64,000 bases of DNA from Rhodopseudomonas palustris (GTDB lineage: Bacteria; Pseudomonadota; Alphaproteobacteria; Rhizobiales; Xanthobacteraceae), in assembly GCF_013415845.1 (NCBI RefSeq), contig NZ_CP058907.1, positions 3,906,001 through 3,970,000 of the forward strand, given 5' to 3'. Shown piece by piece: positions 1-9,831 of the stretch. Below the pieces are notes generated by a model. That model made no database searches, was not told the origin of the DNA, and worked only from the letters and a program-made list of their open reading frames with translations. The position numbers and the translations under genes are program-made. How positions within the stretch are numbered: the first letter of the stretch is position 1; the number at the start of each line of letters is the position of its first letter.

Positions 1-929
1 GCGACCTGCACGATCACCGACACCGCTTCCAGCACGAACAGGCCGCCGATCACCGCCAGCACGATCTCGTGCTTCACCGCAACCGCGATCGAGCCGAGCA
101 TGCCGCCGAGCGCCAGCGAGCCGGTGTCGCCCATGAAGATCGAGGCCGGCGGTGCGTTGAACCACAGGAAGCCGAGCCCAGCGCCGAGCAGCGCGCCGCA
201 CAGCACCGCGAGTTCGCCGGTGCCGGCGACGTAGTTGATCTGCAGATATTCGGCGAACACCGCGTTGCCGGCCAGATACGAGATCAGCCCGAAGCTCGCC
301 GCAGCGATCATCACCGGCACGATCGCGAGGCCGTCGAGGCCGTCGGTCAGGTTCACCGCATTGCCGGCTCCGACCACCACGAACGCGCCGAACACCACGA
401 ACGCCCAGCCGAGATTGAGCATCACTTCCTTGAAGAACGGAATCACCAGCGAGCTCGACAGCGGCGCGCGGCCGAGCCACACCAGCGCGAAACACGCCGC
501 GCCCGCGATGATGAATTCGATCAGCAGCCGGGTGCGGCCGGAGATGCCGGCGTGGGTCTGCTTGGTGACCTTCATGTAGTCATCGTAGAAGCCGACAAAG
601 CCGAAGCCGAGCGTGACCGCCAGCACGATCCAGACATAGGGATTGAGCGGATTGGCCCACAGCACGGTGCCGACCGTCAGTCCCGACAGGATCATCAGGC
701 CGCCCATCGTCGGCGTGCCCTTCTTGGTCATGAGGTGCGATTGCGGGCCGTCGGTACGGATCGGCTGCCCCTTGCCCTGGCGCAGCCGCAGATTGTCGAT
801 GATCCACGGGCCGAACATAAAGACGAACAGCGCGCCGGTCACCATCGCGCCGCCGGTGCGGAAGGTGATGTAGCGGAAGACGTTGAACGCCGGAAACGAG
901 CTGGAGAGGTCGATCAGCCAATAGAGCAT
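1..929 (-). CDS. mraY: Phospho-N-acetylmuramoyl-pentapeptide transferase, partial (C-terminus beyond window)
   Basis: Transfers phospho-MurNAc-pentapeptide from UDP to undecaprenyl phosphate, making lipid I at the inner membrane. The translated N-terminus begins [10 protein letters not shown] and shows the MraY signatures: the YDDYMKV loop, the [12 protein letters not shown] motif that binds Mg2+ and nucleotide, and many hydrophobic helices. About 309 residues are visible; the last part of the roughly 360-residue family length lies beyond base 1. It follows murF by 10 bases, so it is translated as part of the division/cell-wall operon. Family assignment is secure. Confidence 0.97.
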   Translation of the reverse strand, partial: MLYWLIDLSSSFPAFNVFRYITFRTGGAMVTGALFVFMFGPWIIDNLRLRQGKGQPIRTDGPQSHLMTKKGTPTMGGLMILSGLTVGTVLWANPLNPYVWIVLAVTLGFGFVGFYDDYMKVTKQTHAGISGRTRLLIEFIIAGAACFALVWLGRAPLSSSLVIPFFKEVMLNLGWAFVVFGAFVVVGAGNAVNLTDGLDGLAIVPVMIAAASFGLISYLAGNAVFAEYLQINYVAGTGELAVLCGALLGAGLGFLWFNAPPASIFMGDTGSLALGGMLGSIAVAVKHEIVLAVIGGLFVLEAVSVIVQV

Positions 930-939
930 TCAAGCCGCC

Positions 940-2379
940 TTACACCGCAGCGTCGTCGCGTGCGGTCGTGCCGGGGAAGCGCTTCTCGAGCGCGGTGACA
1001 ATGGTTTTCATGCGCGAACCGAGCGACCCCTTCACCATCACGACGTCGCCGGCTCGGATTGCGGCGACGACTTGGGATTCGAGCGCGGCCGCGTCGCCTG
1101 CATAGCCCCCTCGTTTGCCGGAGGAAAGGGCGTCCCACAAATTGCGCATCAACGGGCCGCAGCAGAACACCAGGTCGATGCCATTGGCCCGCACCGCCTC
1201 TTCCAGGCCCCGGTGCAGCTCCGGGCCGCGCGGGCCGAGTTCGAGCATATCGCCCAGCACGGCGATCCGACGCCCCTGCCCGCTGATCTCGGCGCGGCCG
1301 AGCACGCCGAGCGCCGCGGCCATCGAGGCCGGATTGGCGTTGTAGCTCTCGTCGATCAGCGTCGCCTCGCCGGAGCCGACCGGCAACGGCTTGCGAACGC
1401 CGCGGCCGGCAGCGGGCGCGACCTGCGACAGCGCCAGCGCGGCAAGCGCGAGATCGGCGCCGGCCAGCTCGGCGGCGGCCAGCACCGCCAGCGAATTCAG
1501 CGCCATGTGCCGGCCCGGCATGCCGAGCTTGTAGGTGACGTCGTGGCCGAGAATACTGGCATGCACGGCCGAGCAGTCGGCATGCAGCGCGACATCGAGC
1601 AGCCGCGCATCGGCAGCGGGATCGGCACCGAAGGTGACGATGCGGCCGACATTGGCGCGCAGCGCATTTGTGCACAGCCGGTCGAACATCGGCGTATCAC
1701 GGTTCAGCACCGCGATGCCGCCCGGCTCGAGGCCGGTGAAGATTTCCGACTTGGCATCGGCGATGCCCTCGATGCCGGAGAAGAACTCGAGATGCACGGC
1801 TTCGACCGTGGTGATGATCGCGATGTGCGGCCGCACCATCTTCACCAGCGGCTCGATCTCGCCGGCGTGGTTCATGCCGATCTCGAACACCGCAAACCGC
1901 GTGTCCACCGGACAGCGCGCCAGCGACAGCGGCACGCCCCAGTGATTGTTGAACGACGCCACCGAGGCGTGGGTCGCGCCCTGCGCGCCGAGCACGCCGC
2001 GCAGACCTTCCTTGGTCGAGGTCTTGCCGACCGAGCCGGTCACCGCGATCACTTTGGCCGACAGCCGCGAGCGCGCCGCGATGCCGAGCTGGCGTAGTCC
2101 TTCGAGCACGTCATCGACGACGAGCAGCGGCGCATCGGGAGCGAACTTGGCGCGCTGCGCCTTCTCCACCACCGCCAGCGCGGCGCCGGCGTTCAGCGCC
2201 GCGGCGACGAAGTCATGGCCATCATGAACATCGCCCTTGATGGCGAAGTAAGCATCGCCCGGTGCCAGCGTGCGGCTGTCGATCGAAATCCCATATACAT
2301 CGCGCGGCAGCGTGCCGCTGCGCGTGGCAGCCATCGCCTCCGCCATTGCGTCGGAGGTCCAAAGCGGTTGTTTGCTCAT
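940..2379 (-). CDS. murF: UDP-MurNAc-tripeptide--D-alanyl-D-alanine ligase
   Basis: Adds D-Ala-D-Ala to UDP-MurNAc-tripeptide in the cytoplasm, the last soluble step of peptidoglycan precursor synthesis. The 479-residue protein has the Mur-ligase P-loop GSVGKTSTKE near residues 115-124, a central-domain NNHWGVP segment and the DESYNANPASM motif of MurF in the C-terminal half. Its ATG overlaps the murE stop by 4 bases (ATGA), which indicates translational coupling. Length and motifs are normal for MurF. Confidence 0.97.
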   Translation of the reverse strand: MSKQPLWTSDAMAEAMAATRSGTLPRDVYGISIDSRTLAPGDAYFAIKGDVHDGHDFVAAALNAGAALAVVEKAQRAKFAPDAPLLVVDDVLEGLRQLGIAARSRLSAKVIAVTGSVGKTSTKEGLRGVLGAQGATHASVASFNNHWGVPLSLARCPVDTRFAVFEIGMNHAGEIEPLVKMVRPHIAIITTVEAVHLEFFSGIEGIADAKSEIFTGLEPGGIAVLNRDTPMFDRLCTNALRANVGRIVTFGADPAADARLLDVALHADCSAVHASILGHDVTYKLGMPGRHMALNSLAVLAAAELAGADLALAALALSQVAPAAGRGVRKPLPVGSGEATLIDESYNANPASMAAALGVLGRAEISGQGRRIAVLGDMLELGPRGPELHRGLEEAVRANGIDLVFCCGPLMRNLWDALSSGKRGGYAGDAAALESQVVAAIRAGDVVMVKGSLGSRMKTIVTALEKRFPGTTARDDAAV

Positions 2380-3833
2380 GCGGCGCTCGCTGATAGCGCC
2401 GCTTTCGCGGCGTCGTGGTCGCTGAAATGCAGCACGCGGTCACCCACGATCTGCCCGGTTTCGTGGCCCTTGCCGGCGATCACCAGCGCGTCACCCGGCT
2501 GCAGCTCGCCGATCGCTGTGCGGATCGCCTCGGCGCGATCGCCGATCTCGCGCGCGCCGGGCGCAGCCGCAAGAATGGCGGAGCGGATCGTGGCGGGATC
2601 TTCACTGCGCGGATTGTCGTCGGTGATAATCACCACGTCGGCATTCTCGGCCGCGATCGCGCCCATCAGCGGCCGCTTGCCGGAGTCGCGATCACCGCCG
2701 GCGCCGAACACCACGACCAGCTTGCGCTTGGCATAGGGACGCAGCGCCTGCAGGGTTTTGGCGAGCGCATCGGGCTTGTGCGCGTAGTCGACGAACACCG
2801 GTGCGCCGTTGCGGGCGCCAACCAGATCGAGCCGGCCCGGCGCACCTTCGAGATGTTCGAGCGCGGCGAAGCTCGCCGCCGCGTCACCGCCGGTGCCGAT
2901 CACCAGACCTGCCGCGACCAGCGCGTTCTCGATCTGGAATTCGCCGACCAGCGGCAGTTTGATGCGATGCCGCTTCCCCGCGTGCTCGACCGTGAGCTGT
3001 TGCGCGAAGCCTTCGACCGCGGCGTCGATCAGCTTGATGCCTGCGCCCGGATCACCGTTGCGGCCGATCGTGATCAGCCGCAGGCCGCGGGCGCCCGCCG
3101 CTTCGATCACTTGGGCCGAACAGTCGTGATCAGCGGAGATCACTGCCGCGCCGCCGTCCTGAACCAGGTTGCGGAACAGCCGCAGCTTGGCGTTCAGATA
3201 GTGCGCGACGGTGGGGTGATAATCCATGTGGTCGCGCGACAAATTGGTGAAGCCGCCTGCCGCGACGCGAACGCCGTCGAGCCGGAACTGATCGAGCCCG
3301 TGCGACGAGGCTTCAAGCGCCAGATGGGTGATGCCTTCGCGGGCGATCTCGTCGAGCGAGCGATGCAGCGCGATCGGGTCCGGCGTGGTCAGCGAGCCGT
3401 ACACGCTGCGCGTCGGGGTGACGAGACCGATGGTGCCGATGCTGGCGGAGGCATGGCCGAGCCGCTGCCAGATTTGCCGGGTGAAGGCCGCGACCGAGGT
3501 CTTGCCACTGGTGCCGGTGACCGCCGCGATCACCTCGGGCTGGCGCGGATAGAACCGCGCCGCGGCCTGTGCCAGCGCCAGGCGCGCATTGGACAGCTGC
3601 ACGAACGGCACCGAAAGGTCGCCCTCCGGCCGGTGCTCGCCCGCAACCGCCACTGCCCCGGCCGCAACCGCCGCCGCGACGAACCGCGCCCCGTCGGTCT
3701 TGGCCCCGGAGAGCGCGAAGAACAGGTCGCCCGGCTTCACCGCGCGGCTGTCGACGGCGAGCCCGCCGATGGCGAGATCGGCCGCCGGCGCGGCGATGTC
3801 GGCCTCGGCGCTGAAGAGATCGCGAAGCTTCAT
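2376..3833 (-). CDS. murE: UDP-MurNAc-L-Ala-D-Glu:meso-diaminopimelate ligase
   Basis: Adds the third stem-peptide residue to UDP-MurNAc-dipeptide. The 485-residue protein has the P-loop [11 protein letters not shown], the [10 protein letters not shown] segment that contacts the UDP-sugar substrate, and the DNPRSEDP motif. DNPR is the known signature of meso-diaminopimelate specificity, as opposed to lysine, and fits a Gram-negative wall. It lies between ftsI (112-bp gap) and murF (4-bp overlap). Confidence 0.97.
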   Translation of the reverse strand: MKLRDLFSAEADIAAPAADLAIGGLAVDSRAVKPGDLFFALSGAKTDGARFVAAAVAAGAVAVAGEHRPEGDLSVPFVQLSNARLALAQAAARFYPRQPEVIAAVTGTSGKTSVAAFTRQIWQRLGHASASIGTIGLVTPTRSVYGSLTTPDPIALHRSLDEIAREGITHLALEASSHGLDQFRLDGVRVAAGGFTNLSRDHMDYHPTVAHYLNAKLRLFRNLVQDGGAAVISADHDCSAQVIEAAGARGLRLITIGRNGDPGAGIKLIDAAVEGFAQQLTVEHAGKRHRIKLPLVGEFQIENALVAAGLVIGTGGDAAASFAALEHLEGAPGRLDLVGARNGAPVFVDYAHKPDALAKTLQALRPYAKRKLVVVFGAGGDRDSGKRPLMGAIAAENADVVIITDDNPRSEDPATIRSAILAAAPGAREIGDRAEAIRTAIGELQPGDALVIAGKGHETGQIVGDRVLHFSDHDAAKAALSASAA

Positions 3834-3945
3834 GGTCCTGGGGCGTCCGATTCGAGACAGATGTTCTCACGCCTGCGAGGCTTTTAGCGCAAGCAGCGCG
3901 CGGCGCAAAACGGCAGGGACGGCGCCGACGCGGCAGGTCGCGCGG

Positions 3946-5700
3946 CTACTGGCCGGCCCTCGATGACGCAAGAATAAGGCGGTCGGGCGGCGGCATGTCG
4001 AACCGCGGCTCGATTCCGAGCAGCGGCGCGATTCGCTCGATCACCTTGCCGCCGGTCGGCACGGCGTTCCAGCCCGAGGTGATGAAGCCGTGGGTCTCCG
4101 GCAGCGCCTTCGGCTCGTCCAGCATCACAAGCACCTGATATTGCGGATTGTCCGCCGGCAGGATCGCGGTGAACGAGTTGAGCACCTGCTTCTTGGCGTA
4201 GCGGCCGTTGACCACCTTCTCCGAGGTGCCGGTCTTGCCGCCGATGTAATAGCCCTTGGCGATCTGGTCGGCGGTCTTGGCGGTGCCGACCTCGGCGTTG
4301 AGCCGCATCAGATAGCGGATCTTGTCGCTGGTCTCGGTCTTGATCACCCGTTTACCGAGCTTCTTGGCGTCCTCTTCGGTGCGCTTCAGGAAGGTCGGCG
4401 GGATCAGATAGCCGCCATTGACCATGGCGTTGATACCCATCACCGCCTGCAGCGGTGCCACCGCGACGCCGTGGCCGAACGAGATGGTGATGGTGTTGAG
4501 TTCGCTCCAGCGCTTCGGCACGATCGGCGACGCGCTTTCCGGCAGCTCGGTGCGCAGCCGGTCGAGCTGGCCGACCTTTTTCAGGAACGCCTTGTGGGCC
4601 TCGACGCCCATCGACAGCGCCACGCGCGCTGCGCCGACGTTCGACGAATAGGTGAACACTTCAGCGAGCGAGATCGCGCGGCCCATATTGTGGGAGTCGT
4701 GGATCTTGAACTTGCCGTAATGCAGCGGCCCGCGCGCGTCGTACATCGAATGCAGCGTCGCCTTGCCGGCATCGAGCGCCATCGCCAGCGTCAGCGTCTT
4801 GAAGGTCGAGCCCATCTCGTACACGCCGGTGGTGAGCCGGTTGATGCGGTCGGGGTCGTTGGCTTCGCGCGGATTGTTCGGATCGAAGTCCGGCAGCGAC
4901 ACCATCGCGACGATCTCGCCGGTTTTGACGTTGGAGACCAGACCCGACGCCGCCTTGGCGCTGTACTTCTCCTTGGCCTTGATCAGTTCGTCGCGCAGCG
5001 CGTGGGTGACGCGGACGTCGAGCGCAAGCTCGATCGGGCGCTGCATCCGGTCGGACGCAAAGCCGGCGCGGTGCAGGTCGGCAAGGCCATTATTGTCGAG
5101 CCATTTCTCGATGCCGGCGATGCCCTGGTTGTCGATGTTGACCAGACCGATCAGGTGCGAGACCTCGGCGGCGTTCGGATAGACGCGCTTATTCTCACGC
5201 AGAAAACCGATGCCGGGGATGCCGAGCTTCTTGATCTCGGCCTGCTGGCGCGGCGTGATTTCACGCTTCAGCCAGACGAAGCCCTTCTTCGACGCCAGGC
5301 GCTCGCGCACTTCCTGCGTTTCAAGGTCGGGCAGCGTCGCGGTGAGCAGTTCGACCGCTTCGTCCTGGTCGATCAGCCGGCGCGGCTCGCCGAACAGCGA
5401 CGGCGTCTTGACGTCGGTGGCCAGCACCTGACCGTTGCGATCGACGATGTCCGGCCGCGCGGTGGCGACTGCGTCCTGCGAGCCGGTGCGGCGCGCGCCG
5501 TGGCCGTCGCCGAACACCGCGATCATCGACAGCTTGAACGCGATGATGCCGTACACCGCCGCAAACGCGATCATCGCCAGGCCGACGCGGGCGCGCGCCT
5601 TGCCGTCGCGATCGACGTCCTTGCCGTAGATCAGGCTTCGGATCAGCCGTTGGCGCCATTTGACGTGGTGGCCGACGAGCGGCAGCGAAGGATCGGTCAC
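3946..5700 (-). CDS. ftsI: Septal peptidoglycan transpeptidase (penicillin-binding protein 3)
   Basis: Class B PBP that cross-links septal peptidoglycan in the divisome. The 584-residue protein has one N-terminal membrane helix (about residues 40-62), a PBP dimer domain, and the transpeptidase triad: STFK at 298-301 with the acylated Ser, SSN at 352-354, and KTG at 489-491 within GGKTGTSEK. The start overlaps the ftsL stop by 4 bases. Position between ftsL and murE is the canonical dcw order. Confidence 0.97.
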   Translation of the reverse strand: MTDPSLPLVGHHVKWRQRLIRSLIYGKDVDRDGKARARVGLAMIAFAAVYGIIAFKLSMIAVFGDGHGARRTGSQDAVATARPDIVDRNGQVLATDVKTPSLFGEPRRLIDQDEAVELLTATLPDLETQEVRERLASKKGFVWLKREITPRQQAEIKKLGIPGIGFLRENKRVYPNAAEVSHLIGLVNIDNQGIAGIEKWLDNNGLADLHRAGFASDRMQRPIELALDVRVTHALRDELIKAKEKYSAKAASGLVSNVKTGEIVAMVSLPDFDPNNPREANDPDRINRLTTGVYEMGSTFKTLTLAMALDAGKATLHSMYDARGPLHYGKFKIHDSHNMGRAISLAEVFTYSSNVGAARVALSMGVEAHKAFLKKVGQLDRLRTELPESASPIVPKRWSELNTITISFGHGVAVAPLQAVMGINAMVNGGYLIPPTFLKRTEEDAKKLGKRVIKTETSDKIRYLMRLNAEVGTAKTADQIAKGYYIGGKTGTSEKVVNGRYAKKQVLNSFTAILPADNPQYQVLVMLDEPKALPETHGFITSGWNAVPTGGKVIERIAPLLGIEPRFDMPPPDRLILASSRAGQ

Positions 5701-6116
5701 TGGGCGGGCTCCGGAGCCGGCAGCGAGCCGGTGACGATGTCGGGGTCGATCTTATCGATCATCGAGGCGATCGGATCGGGAGCGCTGGGATCGACGACGG
5801 CCGGCGGCCGCTCGGGCAGGTTCTTCAGCGCATCGAACTGCCGCGCGCCGACCGGCTTGAGCTTGAGATGGCGGGCGGCGAGGCCCTGCAGCCGGCCGGG
5901 CGAGTCGAGCTGGGCCCATTCGGCGCGCAGCCGGGCGATCGCCTCGCGCTCCTTGCGGAGCTCGGCCTGGATCTGCAGCACCTTCTCGGTGCGCACCGTC
6001 GACTCCATCTTGATCCGGTACACATAGGCTGCTGCGAACACCAGCATCCCAATCACCAGCACGTGCACGAGCCGCATCATCGCCCGGCCCTCATCACGCT
6101 GGCGAGCGTCGGCCAT
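5697..6116 (-). CDS. ftsL: Cell division protein FtsL-like
   Basis: Small bitopic protein in the FtsL position between rsmH and ftsI. Its 139 residues start with a short cytoplasmic segment, then one membrane helix (about residues 15-33, [14 protein letters not shown]), then a charged coiled-coil-like stretch rich in Glu, Arg and Leu (about 38-75), as in FtsL. The C-terminal Pro/Ala tail is low complexity. FtsL sequences are poorly conserved, so the call rests on size, topology and position. It overlaps rsmH by 40 bases and ftsI by 4. Confidence 0.85.
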   Translation of the reverse strand: MADARQRDEGRAMMRLVHVLVIGMLVFAAAYVYRIKMESTVRTEKVLQIQAELRKEREAIARLRAEWAQLDSPGRLQGLAARHLKLKPVGARQFDALKNLPERPPAVVDPSAPDPIASMIDKIDPDIVTGSLPAPEPAQ

Positions 6117-7075
6117 CCCGGCAGATCGCCGGCTGCATGCGCTGGGGCTTCGGTGCGTTCGGCGCCGCGCAGCTTGGCGGAGCGCGCGCGCGGATTGACT
6201 GCAACTTCGGCGTCCCCGGCGACGATCGGCCGCTTGCTGAGCAGCGTGAAGCTCGGCGCCGCCTGCGCGACTTCCGGCAGATGGCGCGAACCGCCGCCGG
6301 TCTTGCTGCGCTCGGTCAGGAAGGTTTTGACGATCCGATCTTCCAGCGAATGGAACGACACCACCGCGAGCCGCCCGCCCGGCTTCAACACGCGCTCGGC
6401 GGCATCGAGCGCCTGGTGCAGCTCGTCGAGCTCTTCATTCACGAAGATCCGCAGGCCCTGGAACGTGCGGGTCGCCGGATGGATCTCGCCCGGCTTGGCG
6501 CGCACCACTTTGGCAACGATGTCGGCAAGCGCCTTGGTCGTGGTGATCGGCGCTTCGCTGCGCGCCGCCACGATCGCGCGGGCGACGTGGCGCGAATACC
6601 GCTCCTCGCCGAAGATGTAGATGATGTTGGCGAGATCGGTTTCGGAGGCGCGGGAGACGACATCGGCCGCGCTCGGACCGTCGCGCCCCATCCGCATGTC
6701 GAGCGGCCCGTCAAACCGGAACGAGAAGCCGCGCTCGGCCTGGTCGAGCTGCATCGACGACACGCCGATATCCATCACCACGCCGTCGACCGTCGCGGCG
6801 CCCTGGGCGGCGCAGACGTCGGCCAGATTGGAGAACCGGTCCTGCACCAGTGTCAGCCGGCCGCCAGCCTCAGTGACGAGATCGGCGCCTCCGGCAATCG
6901 CGCTCGGATCGCGGTCGATCGCAATCACGCGGCTGCCGGCGGTCTCAAGGATCAGCCTTGTGTAGCCACCGGCCCCGAACGTGCCGTCGACATAGATGCC
7001 GCCGTCGCGCGGCGCGAGCAGGCCGACCGCTTCGGGCCCAAGCACCGGAATATGGCGCGCGTCGGACGGCTTCAT
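6077..7075 (-). CDS. rsmH: 16S rRNA (cytosine(1402)-N(4))-methyltransferase
   Basis: SAM-dependent enzyme (MraW) that methylates N4 of C1402 of 16S rRNA. The chosen ATG gives 332 residues beginning [17 protein letters not shown]; the reading frame stays open 77 codons further upstream, but HIPVL is near the N-terminus in this family, so the internal start is preferred. The SAM-binding segment [14 protein letters not shown], the [10 protein letters not shown] motif and the [15 protein letters not shown] motif are all present. It is the first gene of the cluster; no mraZ is seen upstream. Confidence 0.95.
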   Translation of the reverse strand: MKPSDARHIPVLGPEAVGLLAPRDGGIYVDGTFGAGGYTRLILETAGSRVIAIDRDPSAIAGGADLVTEAGGRLTLVQDRFSNLADVCAAQGAATVDGVVMDIGVSSMQLDQAERGFSFRFDGPLDMRMGRDGPSAADVVSRASETDLANIIYIFGEERYSRHVARAIVAARSEAPITTTKALADIVAKVVRAKPGEIHPATRTFQGLRIFVNEELDELHQALDAAERVLKPGGRLAVVSFHSLEDRIVKTFLTERSKTGGGSRHLPEVAQAAPSFTLLSKRPIVAGDAEVAVNPRARSAKLRGAERTEAPAHAAGDLPGWPTLASVMRAGR

Positions 7076-7654
7076 GCGATCGCCCCGGCCGCACCAAAGC
7101 CCCGTCGGTCCCGCATGACGCGGAAACCGGTCCGGCTGATCGTCGGCTTGCTGCAGGGCAATCGGCCCATCGTGCCTCGCCTCGTCCCATTCCGCCGGCG
7201 GAGCGCTACGCCAGCCGACCAAGGCGACCGACGAACCCGGCTCTCCGCATGGAATCTGATGGATTGCCATCGGCTTATGGGGCGTCACAGGAAATATTGC
7301 CGGCAATTTGACACCGGCTGTTCACCCCTCAGTAACGGCGCTTACGCTTAAGAAACCGTTGACGCCTGCCCGTCATCCCGCGCCGAGGAACGCGGCGCTG
7401 CTCGCAGGCATTTCCGCCGCGCTGCACGACGAGCAACCGCGCTCGTCCACAGAAAATGGCAAAATCGTGAAGACTGCGCGTTGCGGGAGACCGTAGGGAC
7501 TCAGATAGTAAATCGGGTGTTGCAGTCGGCGTCGGTCAGCTTCGCCGTGGTCCTGCCAGTATTGAGTCATCCGATGTTGTCAGGTTCGTTAGCGTCCGCT
7601 GGTCTGGAGTCGAAACGTCGACGCGCCCTCCCTTTGCCCAAGGGCATGGTGTCT
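7076..7654. other. Intergenic region between rsmH and the amidase gene; no mraZ
   Basis: This 579-bp stretch separates two divergent genes. Open frames exist in it (rsmH-frame extension to 7306; amidase-frame extension from 7481) but neither shows conserved protein features before the chosen starts. It must hold the promoter(s) of the dcw cluster on the minus strand and of the amidase on the plus strand. No MraZ-like protein is encoded here. Confidence 0.6.
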
Positions 7655-8440
7655 ATGCAGACCTTCACGCCCGACTCGTCGATGGTGTCCGACGTGCTCC
7701 CCTCGCCGAACTATGGCGAGCGGAATAAAGCGCGCCGTCCGGACATGATCGTGCTGCACTACACCGGCATGCCCGACGTCGAAGGCGCGCTGACCCGGCT
7801 GTGCAAGGCCGGCACCGAAGTCTCGGCGCACTACGTCGTGCTCGAAGACGGCCGGATCCTGCAATGCGTCCCGGAATCCAAGCGCGCCTGGCACGCCGGC
7901 GTCGCGTCCTGGGCCGGCGAGGAAGACATCAATTCCTGCTCGATCGGCATCGAGATCATCAATCGCGGCCACGATTGGGGCTATCCGGATTATCCGCTGC
8001 GCCAGATCGCGGCGGTGATCGCGCTGTGCCGCGGCATCATCCTGCGCCGCGATGTGCCACCGCACCGTGTCGTCGGCCATTCCGACGTGGCACCGGCGCG
8101 CAAGAAAGACCCGGGCGAGAAATTCCCGTGGCGATCGCTCGCCGCCTCCGGCGTGGGCCTGTGGGTCGAGCCGGCGCGGATCGTGCCGGGGCCGGCGCTG
8201 AAGCAAGGCACCGAGGGCGACGAGGTGCGGCTGATGCAGCAGGCGCTGGCCGACTACGGCTACCGCGTCCCGGTCAACGGCAGCTACGACCACGCCACCA
8301 CCGACGTCGTCACCGCGTTCCAGCGCCACTTCCGCCCGGAGAAGGTCGACGGAATCGCCGACGCCTCGACGCTGGCAACGCTGCACGCGCTGCTCGCACG
8401 GCTCCCGGTGGAAGCCCGCGCCATCGCTGCGCTCGGCTAA
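7655..8440 (+). CDS. N-acetylmuramoyl-L-alanine amidase, AmpD/AmiD type with peptidoglycan-binding domain
   Basis: Zinc amidase expected to cleave the MurNAc-L-Ala bond. The N-terminal half is an Amidase_2 domain: MIVLHYTG supplies the first zinc His, SIGIEIIN is the conserved core strand, and the VVGHSDVAPARKKDPGEKF segment supplies the later zinc ligands and the conserved Lys/Asp. The C-terminal 80 residues are a PG_binding_1 domain (KQGTEGDEVRLMQQAL ... VDGIADASTLATL). No signal peptide is obvious, so cell location is open. ATG at 7646 or an upstream start at 7481 are alternatives; 7655 has AAGGG about 10 bases upstream. Confidence 0.88.
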   Translation: MQTFTPDSSMVSDVLPSPNYGERNKARRPDMIVLHYTGMPDVEGALTRLCKAGTEVSAHYVVLEDGRILQCVPESKRAWHAGVASWAGEEDINSCSIGIEIINRGHDWGYPDYPLRQIAAVIALCRGIILRRDVPPHRVVGHSDVAPARKKDPGEKFPWRSLAASGVGLWVEPARIVPGPALKQGTEGDEVRLMQQALADYGYRVPVNGSYDHATTDVVTAFQRHFRPEKVDGIADASTLATLHALLARLPVEARAIAALG

Positions 8441-8503
8441 GCGTTTCGGCCACACCACTTGCAGCTTGACGATCGCGGCCCAAGCCCGCATGGCTTGCCG
8501 CGT

Positions 8504-8957
8504 CAGTCGGCCGGACGGCCGCTCCGGCAAGTGCCGAAAGGCCGCCGGGGAGGAAAGTCCGGGCTCCATCGACATACGGTGCCGGATAACGTCCGGCGGG
8601 GGCGACCCCAGGGAAAGTGCCACAGAGAACGAACCGCTTCCTCTTTCTTCTCCCTCCCCCGCTTGCGGGGGAGGGTCGGGGTGGGGGCAGTAAGGGTGAA
8701 AAGGTGCGGTAAGAGCGCACCGCGTCGCCGGCAACGGGGACGGCATGGTAAACCCCACCGGGAGCAAAACCGAATAGGGACGGCATCGCGGATAGTTCGC
8801 TGCTCGCAGCGATAACTCCGCAGGGCGATGTCAGGCTCGCCGTCCGGGTAGGTTGCTCGAGGCGCTGTGCAAACAGCGTCCCAGAGGAATGGCCGTCGCG
8901 TACCACGTCCGCAAGGAAGCGGTGCCCTCCAGAACCCGGCTTACAGGCCGGCTGATA
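8504..8957 (+). ncRNA. rnpB: RNase P RNA (type A), carrying a palindromic insertion
   Basis: Catalytic RNA that processes the 5' ends of tRNA precursors. Conserved blocks appear in order: GAGGAAAGTCCGGGCTCC (8549 on), AGGGAAAGTGCCACAGAGA (about 8611-8629), GGTGCGGTAAGAGCGCACC (about 8702-8720), GGGAGCAAAACCGAATAGGG (about 8760-8779), and the closing AACCCGGCTTACAGGCC. The ends pair as helix P1 (CAGTCGGCC at 8504 with GGCCGGCTG at 8946). The variable P12 region is replaced or extended by a GC-rich hairpin of a repeat family found elsewhere in the window. Ends are estimated from P1. Confidence 0.97.
8652..8687. repeat. Palindromic repeat unit inside rnpB (P12 region)
   Basis: A 9-bp perfect stem (CCCTCCCCC / GGGGGAGGG, loop GCTTGC, extendable by a G-C pair) is followed by TCGGGGTGGGGG. 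The same hairpin plus TCG(G/C)GGTG(A/G)GG tail recurs in the thiS-thiG gap (44684-44880) and the thiE-thiC gap (46312-46430). It sits between the conserved ACAGAGAAC block and the GGTGAAA block of rnpB. Confidence 0.85.
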
Positions 8958-8967
8958 CTTAATGAAT

Positions 8968-8997
8968 GAAGGGCTCGGCGGAAACGTCGGGCCCTTC
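8968..8997 (+). terminator. Hairpin after rnpB
   Basis: A 13-bp stem (GAAGGGCTCGGCG against CGTCGGGCCCTTC, two wobble pairs) closes on a GAAA tetraloop, 11 bases after the estimated rnpB end. No U-run follows on the plus strand, so it may be a processing or stability hairpin as well as a terminator. It also lies just past the fic stop on the other strand. Confidence 0.6.
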
Positions 8998-9011
8998 GCC
9001 ATTTCGCAAGG

Positions 9012-9581
9012 TCACAACAGCGCGTCGATAAGGTCGCGAAGCTGCCTTTCATCACCGAGAAAGCTCGAGATCATCGCTGCCATCACGGCCGCCGGGTCCA
9101 ACCGCTTCAAATGCAGCGGATGTCCCGAAACCTCGGCGAGGTGAGTGAGGAACGCGAGCTGTGTCCGTCCATTGCCTTCCCTGAAAGGATGGATGGAGTT
9201 GAGCTCGGCAAGAAAGTGAGCAGCAGAAGACGCGAAGTCCTCCCGCGAGCAACGACGGAAGTGATCGTCCGCCTGAAGACTTGCGAACAGCCGGACCATC
9301 TGTTGCTCGATGTACTCCGGATAGCAGAAGGCGCTGCCGCCCTTGGCTATGCGCACAGTACGGTAGTGCCCGGCCCAATCGTAGACGTCCTGAAACAGAT
9401 GCCGATGAAAGGCGCTGTAGTGGACATGATCGAGCTTCCCCGAAGGAACCGGCTGTTCTGCGCGCACCGCAGTAACTTCGGCTTCGTAACGATCCAGAGT
9501 GGCTTGGTCGCGAATATCGACCAGATTCCTCAGAACCGTCGTACCCGGATAGCAATACGGATCGGAGACCGCATCGTACAT
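9012..9581 (-). CDS. fic: Fic-domain protein (probable AMP-transferase toxin)
   Basis: Fic enzymes transfer AMP (or another nucleotide part) to target-protein hydroxyls. The 189-residue protein has the full active-site loop HPFREGNGR at residues 131-139 with catalytic His131, and a GGSAF flap upstream. ATG at 9581 is chosen because it starts one base after the upstream antitoxin stop; an in-frame start at 9662 would overlap the antitoxin. The pair therefore looks like a class I Fic toxin with a separate inhibitory antitoxin (VbhTA/FicTA-like). The target is unknown. Confidence 0.9.
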   Translation of the reverse strand: MYDAVSDPYCYPGTTVLRNLVDIRDQATLDRYEAEVTAVRAEQPVPSGKLDHVHYSAFHRHLFQDVYDWAGHYRTVRIAKGGSAFCYPEYIEQQMVRLFASLQADDHFRRCSREDFASSAAHFLAELNSIHPFREGNGRTQLAFLTHLAEVSGHPLHLKRLDPAAVMAAMISSFLGDERQLRDLIDALL

Positions 9582-9582
9582 G

Positions 9583-9783
9583 CTAACCCTTGCGGTAAAC
9601 TTCCTTGATCCGCTCGATCCGCTGTTCCGCAGAAAGCCCGAGACGCCTTGCCTCGTCGGCACGGCGCTTCATCTCGTCAGAGAGGATGATGCCCTCGACA
9701 GCGCTGATCTTTTCGAAGCGCTCGGCGCCAAGAAGGAATTCCTGCTGCGCCGCCTGATCCCGATAACGATTATCTTCTGACAT
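9583..9783 (-). CDS. VbhA-like antitoxin of the Fic protein
   Basis: A 66-residue, highly charged, probably helical protein encoded directly before fic, with a one-base gap. Class I Fic antitoxins carry an inhibitory helix whose Glu blocks ATP binding. Here KISAVEGIIL (about residues 25-34) carries Glu-Gly, but the Ser is three residues before the Glu rather than four as in the published [S/T]xxxE[G/N] motif. The C-terminus LSAEQRIERIKEVYRKG resembles the tails of such antitoxins. The call rests on context and this motif. Confidence 0.75.
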   Translation of the reverse strand: MSEDNRYRDQAAQQEFLLGAERFEKISAVEGIILSDEMKRRADEARRLGLSAEQRIERIKEVYRKG

Positions 9784-9831
9784 TCGATGAGCTTATCACA
9801 AAGCGCCTAGAGCGTCACGGGCCGGAGCGCC

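Noticed and set aside
4090..6027. 645-codon open frame on the plus strand
   Set aside because: It lies antisense to ftsI and ftsL, which have full family motifs. Long antisense frames are a by-product of high GC and strong third-position bias here.
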